From: Talinum fruticosum
Lineage: Eukaryota; Streptophyta; Magnoliopsida; Caryophyllales; Talinaceae
DNA: 64,000 nucleotides
Direction of reading: 5' to 3'
Assembly (NCBI GenBank): GCA_021018815.1
Contig: JAITYX010000034.1
Coordinates: 3,410,001 to 3,474,000 of the forward strand
Positions 23,593 through 34,562 of the stretch are shown one piece after another. The notes under the pieces are model-generated. The model ran no database searches. It was not told where the DNA came from and was given only the letters and a program-made list of their open reading frames with translations. A program made the position numbers and the translations under genes. Positions within the stretch are counted from its first letter, which is position 1; each line of letters opens with the position of its first letter.

Positions 23593-23977
23593 ATGAAAGG
23601 CATTCCATACTTAGATAGAAACTTTGTTAGTGATATAGATCTGGTTTTTCTTTCTTTCTCAAGAATAAGCCAGAAAAACATGATAGAATTATATATAGTA
23701 GATACAATGATTGAAGCTTATATTCTATCGGAGAAAATAAGCTTATATTGCATTATAATTACAACTCAAAAATAATTGCAACCGAGAAGGTAATAAGCAT
23801 GAAACCGAAACTTCATCGGGGTGAGAGAAACTCCCCTAAACAAGACAACAAATTTCTAAGTATTCTCCTCCTTCCCTTTCAAGAAAAACAAAAAAACAAA
23901 AAGAGGAAGAATGTATCAAGAGGATACAAATTTGTATGTCCGGACAAAAATAATAATTAAAAAAACAAAAAAAATTT

Positions 23978-25583
23978 CTAAGATGAAGGAGAGGGAGCGA
24001 GTCTAAGTCGAGGATGGGGACGTGCGGTGCGCCTTCGCCGATAAGATCTTAAAGATGTAGACGAACGAGGCGGGGGCAACACTGGTATCTCCGAAATGGG
24101 CTCGGCTCCGAGTGGTCGACCCAGAACTAATTCATCCAGAGGCTCATCCTCTTGGAACTCGACCGAGGGAGGTGGTGGCTCTACCGCTAACTCGACCATG
24201 GTCGGCGGGGTCTTCGACGCACTCGAGTCGCTATCCGAGCTGATCACTTCGGTTGTGGTTCCGGAGCACCTTGGCCCTCCATCGCTTTGGCTCCGGTTTC
24301 CGCTTCCTTCTCCCCTTCTTCTTTCTCCTCGAGACAGAGCTGCCTCGCCCACGGGCTCCACTTCTTCTTCTTCCGCTTCTTCTTCTTCTTCTTCGCTCGA
24401 GAGGAGGATTTGGCCGGACTCGAGGATTCTTTTGAAGTTTTTGAGTCGACCGAATCTCGAGCCGCCTGGAGCGCCTTTCCGGAAGGAGCTCAAGCATCTC
24501 CTTCTGCTCCTTGACCAGTGCTTTCATCTCTAGAAGCACGTCTTGCTGCTCTCGGATTTGGGATTGAGCAGTTGTCCGATTGATGGTCATAGACTAAAGG
24601 ACAGTCTTGAATGACCGACGGGTGTCCTTAAATTCGGTGGACACCGAGGATAGCTTGTCCATTACGGCAGTGGACAGAGCGGAAGAAAGAATATGAGAAA
24701 TACCTGAGGTGGAGGCACCACCAGGTGGAGGAGGTAGAGAGAGAGGGATTGAGTCCGAGTCCGAGGTGGAGAAGGGGGCCTCAATTATGAGCTATGGACC
24801 CGGACACCCGGTTGGGTCTCTTGGTATCCATACCCAAGAAGTTCTTTCTTGCCAACGACAATGGTAGCCTCGAAACCGCGTTAGGATCCGAGGGAAGAGG
24901 AACTTTGAATTGCTTGAAGATGAGGGTGAAAAGAGCCCCGAAAGGAAGGGGGTGGATTTCTTTGTCCGAGTCCGAGTAGGCACAGCTACCATTTGCTCGA
25001 CTATAGCAGGAAAGAGGTCTACTTCGTAGCCCTCAAGATTGTCGTAAAGAGCTTTAAGGTGCTTGGAGTTAGGGTTCTCCTTGCTTGAATGCTGTGAGAA
25101 GAAGGTCCTCATTAGCAGAAAGCACGGAAGACGAGCTTCTAACTCATTAACGGAAGACGTGCCCTAGGGAATTCTTTGGCATATTTTTTAAAGAATTCAT
25201 CAGCAACCTCGTCGAAAGGTATGGGGTTGCTGTTGAGGAAAAGAGAAGAGACTTTAAAGAGTCCGTAGAGAAGAGAGGTGTTGATGCAAACTATAACATT
25301 TTGAACTCCGGAGGTGAGGATACCCTCGGAGCTAGAGAGATTGGAATAGAACTTATAAACGAGTTCGGGTAAATGGAATCACCGAAACAGAGGAAATTGT
25401 AGACCCCTATTGATTTTATGTGGGCCAACCACGAAAAATTTGTTGTCGGGAAGAATTTGTCATCCAACGTTAGATGTTAGGTGACAAGAGGTTTTAAAGG
25501 ATTGGAGAGGCCTTCCCGGATTTTGGTACGGGGTTTCTTGGTGGCGGAACCAAGAAAATCAAGGTGGGAACCTCTTTTTGCAT
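23978..25583 (-). pseudogene. Post-pol third reading region (ORF3) of Sirevirus B
   Basis: Minus strand, leader ATG at 25581-25583. An N-terminal globular part (about 25140-25440) includes PELVYKFYSNLSSS and GVQNVIVCINTSLLYGL. This resembles the domain that databases call putative plant transposon protein. Then comes a Ser/Pro-rich part, a helical part with MDKLSS and QIREQQDVLLEMKALVKEQK (about 24500-24680, likely coiled coil), a Glu run (about 24350-24400), ISSDSDSSASK, and a Pro/Arg-rich tail ending at 23978. Stops and shifts separate these parts. It sits where Sireviruses carry an env-like gene, but I see no membrane anchor. The domain match is from memory and needs a profile search. Confidence 0.55.
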
Positions 25584-25845
25584 GTTTGATGAGGAAAAGA
25601 GAAGAAAGATGAACTTTTGAGAAGTAGAGAAAGAGATAAAGAGCTCAACGAAAGTGAGCAAGTAAAAGAAAATGAAAGAGTAGAGAGAGAGAGCTGAGAA
25701 TGACAGGTGCTTACTTGAGAATGTTTCCTCTTAGCTTGAGAGTGACAAAAACTCTCTTCGAATGTAGAGAGAGTTTGCTCGAGTTGAAGTAAATGAGAGA
25801 GAGAGTGTGTGTAAAGAGTAAAGTAGCGTAATGAAGGAGAATAGA

Positions 25846-25858
25846 CGTTATTTATAGA
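25846..25858 (-). promoter_or_regulatory. TATA box before ORF3 of Sirevirus B
   Basis: The minus strand reads TCTATAAATAACG. About 260 bases of strongly CT-rich leader follow (TCTCTCTC runs, 25590-25840) up to the ATG at 25583. This resembles the core promoter and leader of a normal plant gene rather than retroelement interior. Sirevirus A keeps the same arrangement at 6761-6774. Confidence 0.55.
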
Positions 25859-26249
25859 GAAAGAAATATCCTTCATAGGACGTTCGACCCGTCTCTTCAA
25901 CGGTTGTCTCGGACCGGTGTGTCTCGTTCCGCTCTCCAATGGTTAGAATTCCAGCGTTTGTCTCCCAATGGCTAGTTGTCCGATCGATGCGCACGAGAGA
26001 GAAAAAAAAAGATTTTAAAAGAAATTTCTGAAATTCTCCACTAATCTAGAGATGATTTCGAAGTTTGATGTCCATTTTTCTCAAAATCTTAGTCTCACAT
26101 AGTAAAGTTTCCGAGTGACTCGAAACAGCAAACAAACAATAACTCATAGCTCAGTATCACTAGTTCAACTAAACTAATGGCTATTAGAGAGAAAGTATAT
26201 AACATATAATCATGTAATGTAATCACACTCGGAAAAGCACATAATTACG

Positions 26250-29200
26250 CATTGATCATACCAAGCTCATTCCTAATAAAGCAAAGCCGATCCTCACTAA
26301 GTGGCTTAGTAAAAGATATCAACTAATTGAAGTTTGGTAGGAATGAATTCAAGTTCAATATCACCTTTCTCAAAATGGTCTCTTAGAAAATGATACTCGA
26401 CCTCAATATGTTTTGTCTTTGAGTGCTTGAACTGGATTCTTGGTGATGCTGATTGCACTTTGATTATCACACTTGATTGGAATTGATTTGAATGTAAGTC
26501 TAAGATCTCTCAAGTGTTGCTTGATCCATAAAATCTTAGCACGAGCATGCTCCAGCTATAATATACTCAGCTTCAGCAGTTGATAGAGCTACTGAGTTTT
26601 GCTTCTTTGAGTGCCAAGATATGAGGGATTGACCCGAAACCGGCGGGCTCTCGAGGTGCTCTTTCTATCAACTTTGTATCCAGCATAGTTAGCATCCGAG
26701 TATCCAGTGAGAGTCAATTCCGAGTCTCTTGAGTACCATAGACCTAGATTCCGAGTCCCTACAAGATATCTCGAATATTCTCTTCACCGTAGTGAGATGT
26801 GATTCTTTTGGATTAGCTTGAAATCTTGCACACGAGACATACACTAAATATTATGTCTAGCCTACTGTAAGTAAAATATAGCAAAGATCCAATCATACCT
26901 CGATAGAGTTTCGATCTACTACTATACCTTTCTCGTCCGAGTCCAGCTTTATCTGCTGCTACTCATAGGTGTTGTCTGTATGTTTTACATCTTGAAGTTT
27001 GTACTTGTTCAGCGGTTCCTTGGTATACTTTGATTGATGAACATAGATGCCATCTTTGTCTTGCTTGATTTGTCGACCAAGGAAGAAATTGAGTTCTCCC
27101 ATCATACTCATTTGAAACTCCTGTCTCATTAACTTAGAAAAATCTCGACAAAGAATTTCATTAGTAGCTCCAAAGATTATATCATCAACATAGATCCGAG
27201 CAATAAGAAAGTCTTTCCCCTTGGTTTTTATAAAAAGAGTCTTGTCAATCTGACCTCTTCTAAAATCATTTTCAACCAAGAAATTGCTCGAGTCTTTCAT
27301 ACTAGGCTCTAGGAGCTTGTTTAAGACCATAAAGAGCTTTTTGCAATTTGAAAACATGATTTGGAAATTTTGAGTTTTCAAATCCAGGGGTTGCTCAACA
27401 TAGACTTCCTCTTCAATGAAACAATTGAGAAAAGCACATTTAACATCCATTTAATACAATTTGATATTCATGCTAGATGCAAATGCCAATAAGATTCTGA
27501 TAGCTTCAATTCGGCAACAGTGCAAATGTTTCCCCACAATCAATCCCTTCTTCTTGATTGTAACCTTGAGCCACAAGTCTAGCCTTATTTCTGACTACCA
27601 ACCCACCTTCATCCAATTTGTTCTTGAAAACCCATTTGGTTCCTATGACTGGATGGTCGGAAGGTCATTTGGTCGGAGTCCGGACTTGGTTTCTTTCGAA
27701 TTGATTGAGTTCCTCTTGCATGGCCTTTACCCATTCAGGTTCATTAAGGGCTTCTAGTGCATTTCTAGGTTCAGTTAATGAAATGAATGCAGTGAATGCA
27801 CATAGATTTTGTAGAGAGGAACGCATTCTTACCCCACTTTTGATATCGGACAAGATGTTTTCTAGTGGGTAGCTCGAAGCATACTTGCATGCTCTACCTA
27901 TTCTTTGGTTCACCAGATCTGTAGGTTGAATTGGTTGATCTTCGAAGTATGTTCCGAGTGAGCTTGTTCATCTTATTGACCTTCAACATTCCGAGTTGGC
28001 TCTTGAGTTGTCTCATTCCGAGTCATGTTGTTTTGAGTCACTTCGTTCGAGTGACTTTGATTAGATTCTTGATGAGTTCATTTTCACCAAGATCATCATC
28101 TCTACTGAGCTTCAGTGTCCGAAAATGTTGACCCACTTGGTTTTTCCTGTTCAATCTCATAAAAACAACGTGGACGCTTTCTTCCACTTTGTTAGTTCTT
28201 TCATTGAAAATACGATATGCTTTGCTATGAGATGAATAACCAAGAAAAATACCTTCATCTCGACCGAGCATCAAACTTGGTCAGGTGATCCTTACCATTG
28301 TTGTGAACAAAACACTTACATTCAAAGGGTTTAAAGTATGAAATGTTAGGTTTCTTCCCTTTGTAGAGCTCGTATGGAGTTCTCTTTAGGATGGGTCCGA
28401 TGAGGCATCTATTCGGTGTATAGTTTGTCTGTGTTGATCGCCTCAACCCGGAAATAGTAAGGTAAATCATGTTCAATCATCATTGTCCTTCCTATTTCAT
28501 CAAGAGTCTGGTTCTTTCTCTCCACTACTCTATTTTGTTGAGGAGTTCTTAGTGCTAAGAAGTTGTGGGAGATGCCATTCTTATCACAAAACTCTGCAAA
28601 TTCCGAGTAGTCGAACTCCCTTCCGTGGTCGGTTCGAATTCTCCGGATCCGAGTCCGGGACTCAACTTGGATTTTCCTGCAGAGCTTGTTGAACTCTTTA
28701 AATGCTTCATTTTTGTGTTTGAAAAACAAACCCAGGTAAATCGTGAGTAATCAGCAATAATCACAAGCACATATGATTTATCTCCGAGACTCTTGACAGG
28801 GATTTCATCACATAAATCCATATGCAACAATTCAAGCACTTTGGAGGTGGAAACAGCTTTCGAGGTTTGAAAGATGATTTGACCTGTTTCCTTTTATGCA
28901 TGCTTCACGATTTTATCTTTCTTAAATGCACAGTTAGGCAATCCTCTAACTAAACCATGAGAAGCAAGCTTCTTAATGGTATGCATGCTAATATAACCGA
29001 ATCTACGATGCCATGTCCATGAATTATCATGTAGAGATGCTTTTAAGCAAGATAAATTCCGACTTGCGTCGAAAGAGGAGTAGTGTAGGTGTTACCCGAT
29101 CTCTTACTTGGGAGCTTAGTCTCCTTGGTAATATCATCATAAATGTAACAGTTCGTCCGAGTGAATCTTACCTCTTGACCTTTGTCACACAGTTGAGAGA

Positions 29201-29460
29201 TGCTAAGTAGATTATACTTTAATCCCTTGACCGGATATACTGGGCGACCGGATCGTTTCCTTTTCCAATCTTGCCTATCTCAATTATCTTGCCCTTGCTG
29301 TCATCTCCAAATGTGACTTTGCCTCCTTTGTACTTTTATAACTCGGAAAAGAGTCTTGGATTTCCGACATGTGACATGAGCATCCACTGTCCAGGTACCA
29401 ATGTCCTTTTGTTCTTTTTTAGCCACCTGCAAGTCGAACCAAACTAACCTTTCTCACTTC
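26250..29460 (-). pseudogene. Sirevirus B pol
   Basis: Minus strand, copia order. The pre-integrase region is at about 28870-29400. The integrase core at 28255-28839 has LHMDLCDE, TDHGREFDYSEF and QQNRVVERKNQTL, so the D, D and E positions are visible. The long linker to reverse transcriptase is at about 27665-28270. Reverse transcriptase at 26959-27450 has an intact YVDD (about 27181-27192) and GELNFFLGRQIK. RNase H at about 26260-26650 ends at the FIRNELGM-like segment. Single-base shifts break the frame between these blocks, including within the reverse transcriptase near 27330. It is better preserved than pol of Sirevirus A. Confidence 0.8.
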
Positions 29461-29462
29461 CT

Positions 29463-31246
29463 CTAACCAACCCAAGTAACTCCCTTTACTCGTAGTCCTT
29501 TTCGAGGAAGAAGACTCTTGGGAACCCAGATTTGAATCACTTTGAGTTTGGTCAAATTCCGAGTCTTTCTTTTAAATTGAGTCTGTGTCTCTTTCTTTTG
29601 AAAAGATTTTCTTTTATAAACCGGTGGAGAAGGTTTTCTCCTATAAGCTGGTCCGGGCTCGGTCCTCCTTTCATTCTTATGAATGGGACCTTCCTCATCC
29701 TTCCCGAACTTCACGGTTCGGAATCATTTTTAAAAAGTTCCGAGTAGGAATTAGACTACTCCTCTTTGTTAAAACCAAGTCCTTCTTTTCGAAGGAGACA
29801 CATTGAGACCCTAAGAGCATATCAAGGTTTTTCTGACCTTGAGTAAATTTTAAAATAAGCTCTTGAGACTTATTGAGCTCCGACTTCGGATGCTCATTTT
29901 CTCTTCCGAGTGACTCGGACTCGGTCTTATTGGATTGAGCACTAGTCTTGAGTTCTCTTAGAGTAAGTCTCGGCTTTTCTAATTCTTTTTCAAAGAGATG
30001 CTCTCGAAGTAACGGACTCAAGTTGTTCTTTAAACTAAGAAGAATCGAATTTGACTTTTCTTCCAAAGTATAAATGTATTTGGCTAAATCAACTTTGGAA
30101 AACTTAAGTATTCAATCACCTCCCGAGGATTTGTTTCCTCACTGTCCGAGTGATCTAAGTCCGACTCGATTCAGCTTATGAGTCCGATAGTGCCATCGGA
30201 CACTTTGAATCATCCGAGTCCTCATCATCTTCTAATGAGTCTTCATCACTCCATGTGGCCATCATAACCTTTTTCTTCTTTCTGTCCCTCTTTCTCTTGG
30301 GACAGTCTTTGACTATGTGTTCCTTGCTACCACATTCAAAACAGCCAGAGTTCTTAGTTAAAGATAACTTTGAAGGGGAAGAGTGTTTACCTTTTTTATC
30401 CTTCTTGTCTTTCTTGTAGAACTCTTCTCTCGGCTTCTTATCCTATCTCTTGTGCTTCATCATTTTTTGAAGCCTCCGGCGGTAAGTGCCATGGGATCCT
30501 CTTCCGAGTCAGAGGAACTCAGATTTGCTTCTCTGTTTTTGAGGCCTTCAGTATGATGTTCTTTTTAGTGCTAACCTCTGCATCCTCCTCTTTCAAGTTG
30601 ATCTTATGAGTGCGTAGCTTCCCAATGAGCTCGTCCGGCTTCGGTAAGGACAAGTTCCGAGCCTCTTCGATGGCTATCACCTTGGGACCCCATCTTCTCT
30701 TAGGTAGACTTCTAAGTATCTTTCTACACATTTCCTCATGGAAATCTTTCTACCTAGAGATTTGAGAGTTTTAGTAATCTCGGTGAATCGAATGAACATC
30801 CGAGTAATGTTCTCTTCTCGGCTCCATCTTGAACAGCTCATACTTGTGAAGATATTGGCTTATCTTCGCTTGTTTGATTTGGCTTGTGCCTTCATAAGTG
30901 TTGACAAGCGTGTCCCACACTTCTTTGGCTGTGTCACAGGCTGACACTCAGCTTGAATTCTTCCGAGTTGATGGCGCACATTAAGATTTTCATCGCCTTG
31001 AAGTTCTTTCCGAACTTTTCTACTTCTTCAATGGTGTACTCGACCTTTGCTTTGGGTACGAGTCTTGTTTCTTCCATCTTCATTGGAATGTAGTTCACTA
31101 CTTATATGATGTTCCAAACATCTTCATCGTGATCCAGCAGAAAACATTCCATGAGCTTCTTCCAAGTGCACGAAGTTAGATCCTTTGAACTTTGGTGGTC
31201 TGCTGGAAGATCTTTCTTCATCAAACTTTCCATTGTTCCGAGCCAT
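29463..31246 (-). pseudogene. Sirevirus B gag
   Basis: The minus-strand start at 31244-31246 gives MARNNGKFDEE, and RSSSRPPKF follows soon after. A UBN2-like region includes LRSLPKRRWGPKVIAIEEA (30519-30731). The CCHC knuckle CFECGSKEHIVKDC is complete near 30303-30345. After that come an acidic run, a coiled-coil-like stretch (29695-30066) and a basic tail to 29463. Frame breaks occur near 31080, 30900 and 30170; the last has an extra GAGTC-like insertion relative to the acidic repeat. Confidence 0.75.
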
Positions 31247-31291
31247 TTGATCTTTAAACCTTTGGATGGTTAGATCCTTTCCGAAAGGCTA

Positions 31292-31303
31292 GGCTCGATA
31301 CCA
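31292..31303 (-). promoter_or_regulatory. Primer-binding site of Sirevirus B
   Basis: The minus strand reads TGGTATCGAGCC, identical to Sirevirus A and one base short of the initiator tRNA-Met complement. It lies beside a tandem duplication of the LTR edge (31301-31346). Confidence 0.7.
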
Positions 31304-31346
31304 ATTGAAGGTTTGCTCTTAGACCAATTGAAGGTTTGCTCTTGGA
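31301..31346. repeat. 23-bp tandem duplication across the LTR and primer-site junction
   Basis: 31301-31323 and 31324-31346 are near-identical copies of CCAATTGAAGGTTTGCTCTT plus three bases, differing at one position. The duplication separates the primer-binding site from the inner LTR edge at 31329 by an extra 23 bases. If the outer copy is the true edge, the LTR starts at 31306. Confidence 0.85.
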
Positions 31347-32858
31347 GAGACTAAGTCACCTTAGAGAGGGGTGAATAGGGTGATGAGGAAATTTGAGCAA
31401 AGACTCGGAGAATTAAAGTTCCAAACACTAACTTTGAAATAGTCCGAGTCTAGATTGGACTCGGAAAAGTGTTAACTTAGAAAATACGTGGAAACCCTCC
31501 CGAGGCAAAAAACCACGGTCAGTGCTAATCCAAGCACTAAGTCAAATCCACTATTTTGAATCCTCAAAATATAGTAGAAAGACTCAATCGAAATTGTTCC
31601 CTTAGACAATTCCTTACAAGATTTTCCTAGACTCGAAGTTCCTTTATCCGATCTAGTACTTCCTAATTGAGATAACCTTTACAGCTAGGGACAACTTAGC
31701 TTAGTTAACCCTTACAGGTCGAGTCAAGGACCCTTACTCGGAAAGTAAGAATAAGTGATGGTGATCGATTATAAAACCTTACAACTCGGAAAGATGTTAA
31801 GTATAGAGTTCGAGTTGTAAGTAGAAGATTGAATGAGAATTATACAGAGAGAGATAATTTCAACAATAGGTTCAACAATCTCCTTATCTAGTGAAGTGGC
31901 TTCTATTTATAGATGACCAGGGCAGATTAACCGTTGTGTCTATCTTTTGATTAGAAGTTCTTTGTGATCGTTGCAATTGCCTTTCCGAGTGACTCGGAAA
32001 ATATCCGTTGAGGTGTGTACGTTGGACAACGGCTCTTGACTCATTTGGATGTCCCAATCCACCTGGTGGTGTCTCAAAAATAGGGTGGAAACCACCATTG
32101 AGCTAACAATGCAGATTTCCAATTTTGGAAACGGACAACCTTGACACAATGTCCGGGCCTTGGTCGAAGTAGAAAAAGCCTTGTCCGCGGTGATTTTACA
32201 TCTTGAAGCTCGGTTACTTTTGTATTTCAAAAGTAGAATAACCTTATTTAGATAACCCACAAAAGTAAATCAATTTTGGTTCTCAAAGTATAAAATACTT
32301 TGGTCCAAGATTAGACACATATAATAATTATAATTAAGATAATTAAGTGCCTAATTATCCGAGTCCCGAAGGAGTGGAATTTTCCGAGTCTAATATCCAT
32401 TATGCTTAAACTCCATCCGAGTCGATCTAGAAGTAAGTCAAGTTAGATGACGAATATTAGAGTAGTCATAATTGAACTTAGACAGGCATGGTTCAAACAA
32501 AGCATGCCGACTTAAAGAGAGGAATTAACATTATAATTCAATCGGGCTTAGAACATGAAGTCGAACCGAGTTTATGTACGTTAGAGCAAATGTTTGAACA
32601 TGCAATAAGTTCGAGTGTTGTCTCGAGTGACTCGTAACCGTGTGTGAACCGATAAGCAAGAGTATGCTGTCTCGAGTCGGTCGAATCGGTGAGAACATAT
32701 GCAATGGTTTATGTAATACTCGAAAAGATTCCGTATCACTCGGAAAAGTTTCTAAACTACTCATAATGACTTGTAATTAAAACTTACAAGAGGTGAAGTC
32801 TCGTACTCGATCCCTTGATGGTACTCGGAATAACATTTATGCAAAGTCCGATTCTTCA
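31329..32858 (-). repeat. 5' LTR of Sirevirus B with promoter
   Basis: 1530 bp. The TATA box TCTATAAATAGAA is at 31901-31913 on the minus strand. About 70 bp upstream is a perfect 19-bp palindrome, TTTCCGAGTGACTCGGAAA (31982-32000). Other TCCGAGT and ACTCGGA copies are scattered through the LTR. The outer end GATTCTTCA abuts the CATAC duplication. Confidence 0.9.
31982..32000. promoter_or_regulatory. 19-bp palindrome upstream of the LTR TATA box
   Basis: TTTCCGAGTGACTCGGAAA has arms of nine bases around a single central G. Degenerate versions sit at the same place in the other LTRs (22699, 33721, 44970, 61070). It could be a dimer-binding site in the U3 promoter; this is inference. Confidence 0.5.
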
Positions 32859-32863
32859 CATAC
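32859..32863. repeat. Target-site duplication of Sirevirus B (right)
   Basis: CATAC, matching 22044-22048. Confidence 0.9.
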
Positions 32864-32983
32864 AACTTGATAATCATCACTAAGATGATCATAACCAAAT
32901 CCAAATACCGTTCGAGGGATGAAATCGGCAGTTCTTGGTGTTTCCTTGTGGCTGGTGATGTGTGGCAAGGCGTCCTTAAAATT
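32864..32983 (-). pseudogene. F-box protein pseudogene, upstream part
   Basis: The minus strand reads RTVFGFGYDHLSDDYQVV, a strong F-box-associated domain signature. Upstream residues include NFKDALPHITSHKETPRTAD. The reading breaks at the CATAC duplication and continues, one frame off, at 22043 leftward. Its upstream side is cut by the solo LTR at 32989. No F-box motif itself is visible. Confidence 0.65.
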
Positions 32984-32988
32984 CAAGA

Positions 32989-34557
32989 TGAAGGTTTGCT
33001 CTGGGAGAGTCCGAGTCACCCTAGAGGGGGTGAATAGGGTGATAGGAAATTCTCTACGGAATCACACTCTTTTGCACGTAAGTAGAACGGAAGATAGATT
33101 CCGAGTCTATTAACTGGGTCGAAAAGATTGGACTCGTAAAGCAATCAATCGGAAAGAACAAGAGCAAGTAAGGCCGTCCGAGTCTAGAATGAACTCGGAA
33201 AGATAACACTTAGATTTTACGTGGAAACCCTCCCGGGCGAGAAAACCACGGACCATGTCAATCCGGACACGAAGTCAAATCCACTATTTTGAGTCCACAA
33301 AATACCGTGAACCGATCGAACCCGAGTTGCTCCCTTAGACAACTCTATACAAGTTTTCCTAGACTCGAAATTACCTTATCCGATCTAGTACTTCCTAGTT
33401 GAGATAACCCTTACAGCTAGGGACAACTAAGCTGAGTTAACCCTTACAGCTTAGTCAAGGGATCTTACAAAGAATGTAAGAAAGAGTTTGTAATCGAGTT
33501 CAAGACCTTACAACTCGTAAAGTAATGAATTATAGAGTGGGAGTTGTAAATAGAAGATTGAAAGTAAATACAATGACTTTTCTCAAGTATGTGTATTAAC
33601 AATAGATTCGGCAATCTTCAGTGTCTTGTGAGGTGGCTTCAATTTATAGGTAACCAGGCAGAGTAGTCGTTATCTTCATCTCGCTGACCGAGAGTCTTCT
33701 GTGACCGTTGATAAAAGCTTTCCGAGTCACTCGAAAGTATCCGTTACAATGTGAACGTTGGACAACGGTTTATCTCTCTTGGAAGTCCCAAAACCATTGG
33801 TAGTGACTTGAAAGATAAGGTGGAAACCACCGTTAAGCTTGGCGTTTCAGTTTTCAGATTTGGAAACAGACAACTTCGACACAATCTTCTAGGACTCGAA
33901 GCAGGGAAGGTGAAAAGTCATGTCTGCTGGTGATTTGACGTTCGAGCCGGCTACTTTTGTGGTTTGAAAAGGTGTATCCTCGAATGAATAACCTACAAAA
34001 GTAAATCAATTCTGGTTCTCAAAGTATAAAATACTTTGGTCCAAAGTTAGACACGGATAATAAAATAATTATGATAATTAAGCAACCGATTATCTAAGTC
34101 GAAATGAAATGGAATTTTCCGAGTCCAATATCCATGATACTCGGAATTCCATCCGACTTAGTCTAAGCGATAGAACAAGTTCCATAAAGAATATCGAGTG
34201 AGATAACTTGATATAGACTAAGTGTGAAACAGACTAAAGATATTGACTCTAACGAAAATATAGCTTGTAATCGGAAGTAAGATTCTGAGTGAGAGAAAGA
34301 CGAAACACTAGTCTATTTAAACTGCGATAAATCTGAGTGAAGATGGACTCAAAACAAAGAACCACTTTTCCGAGTCTCAAACAGATAAGCAATAAATGTA
34401 ATAAGTGAAAGCCGTATCACTCGTAAAAGATACTATTTTACTAAAAGAGGTTTCTGCGAAACCGAGAATGCCTTGGAATCAAAACTCTAAAAGCATGGGA
34501 TTGTTATACCGACTCGTTTAGTGCAACTCGAAGTGCGTTGAGAAATGTGAGTCTTCA
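32989..34557 (-). mobile_element. Solo LTR (Sirevirus family)
   Basis: 1569 bp, from TGAAGGTTTGCTCTGGG to GTGAGTCTTCA. It is flanked by exact 5-bp duplications CAAGA at 32984-32988 and 34558-34562. A TATA-like CTATAAATTGAAG lies near 33634-33647 on the minus strand. No internal region remains, which is the usual result of recombination between two LTRs. Confidence 0.9.
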
Positions 34558-34562
34558 CAAGA

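Larger units (their letters stand above)
22049..32858 (-). mobile_element. Sirevirus B, Ty1/copia LTR retrotransposon
   Basis: Full-length 10.8-kb element on the minus strand with an exact 5-bp target duplication CATAC. The order is 5' LTR (31329-32858, 1530 bp), primer-binding site, gag, pol, ORF3, polypurine tract and 3' LTR (22049-23578, 1530 bp). Lineage is called Sirevirus from pol motifs (QMDVK-like [42 protein letters not shown]) and the long post-pol region. The LTRs have diverged at several percent of sites. gag, pol and ORF3 contain frameshifts, so it is not autonomous. It split an F-box gene copy. Confidence 0.9.

Noticed and set aside
24096..24533. A 145-codon plus-strand frame, Ser/Pro-rich
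   Set aside because: It is the antisense of the Glu/Arg-rich ORF3 region of Sirevirus B, and its composition is explained by the opposite strand.
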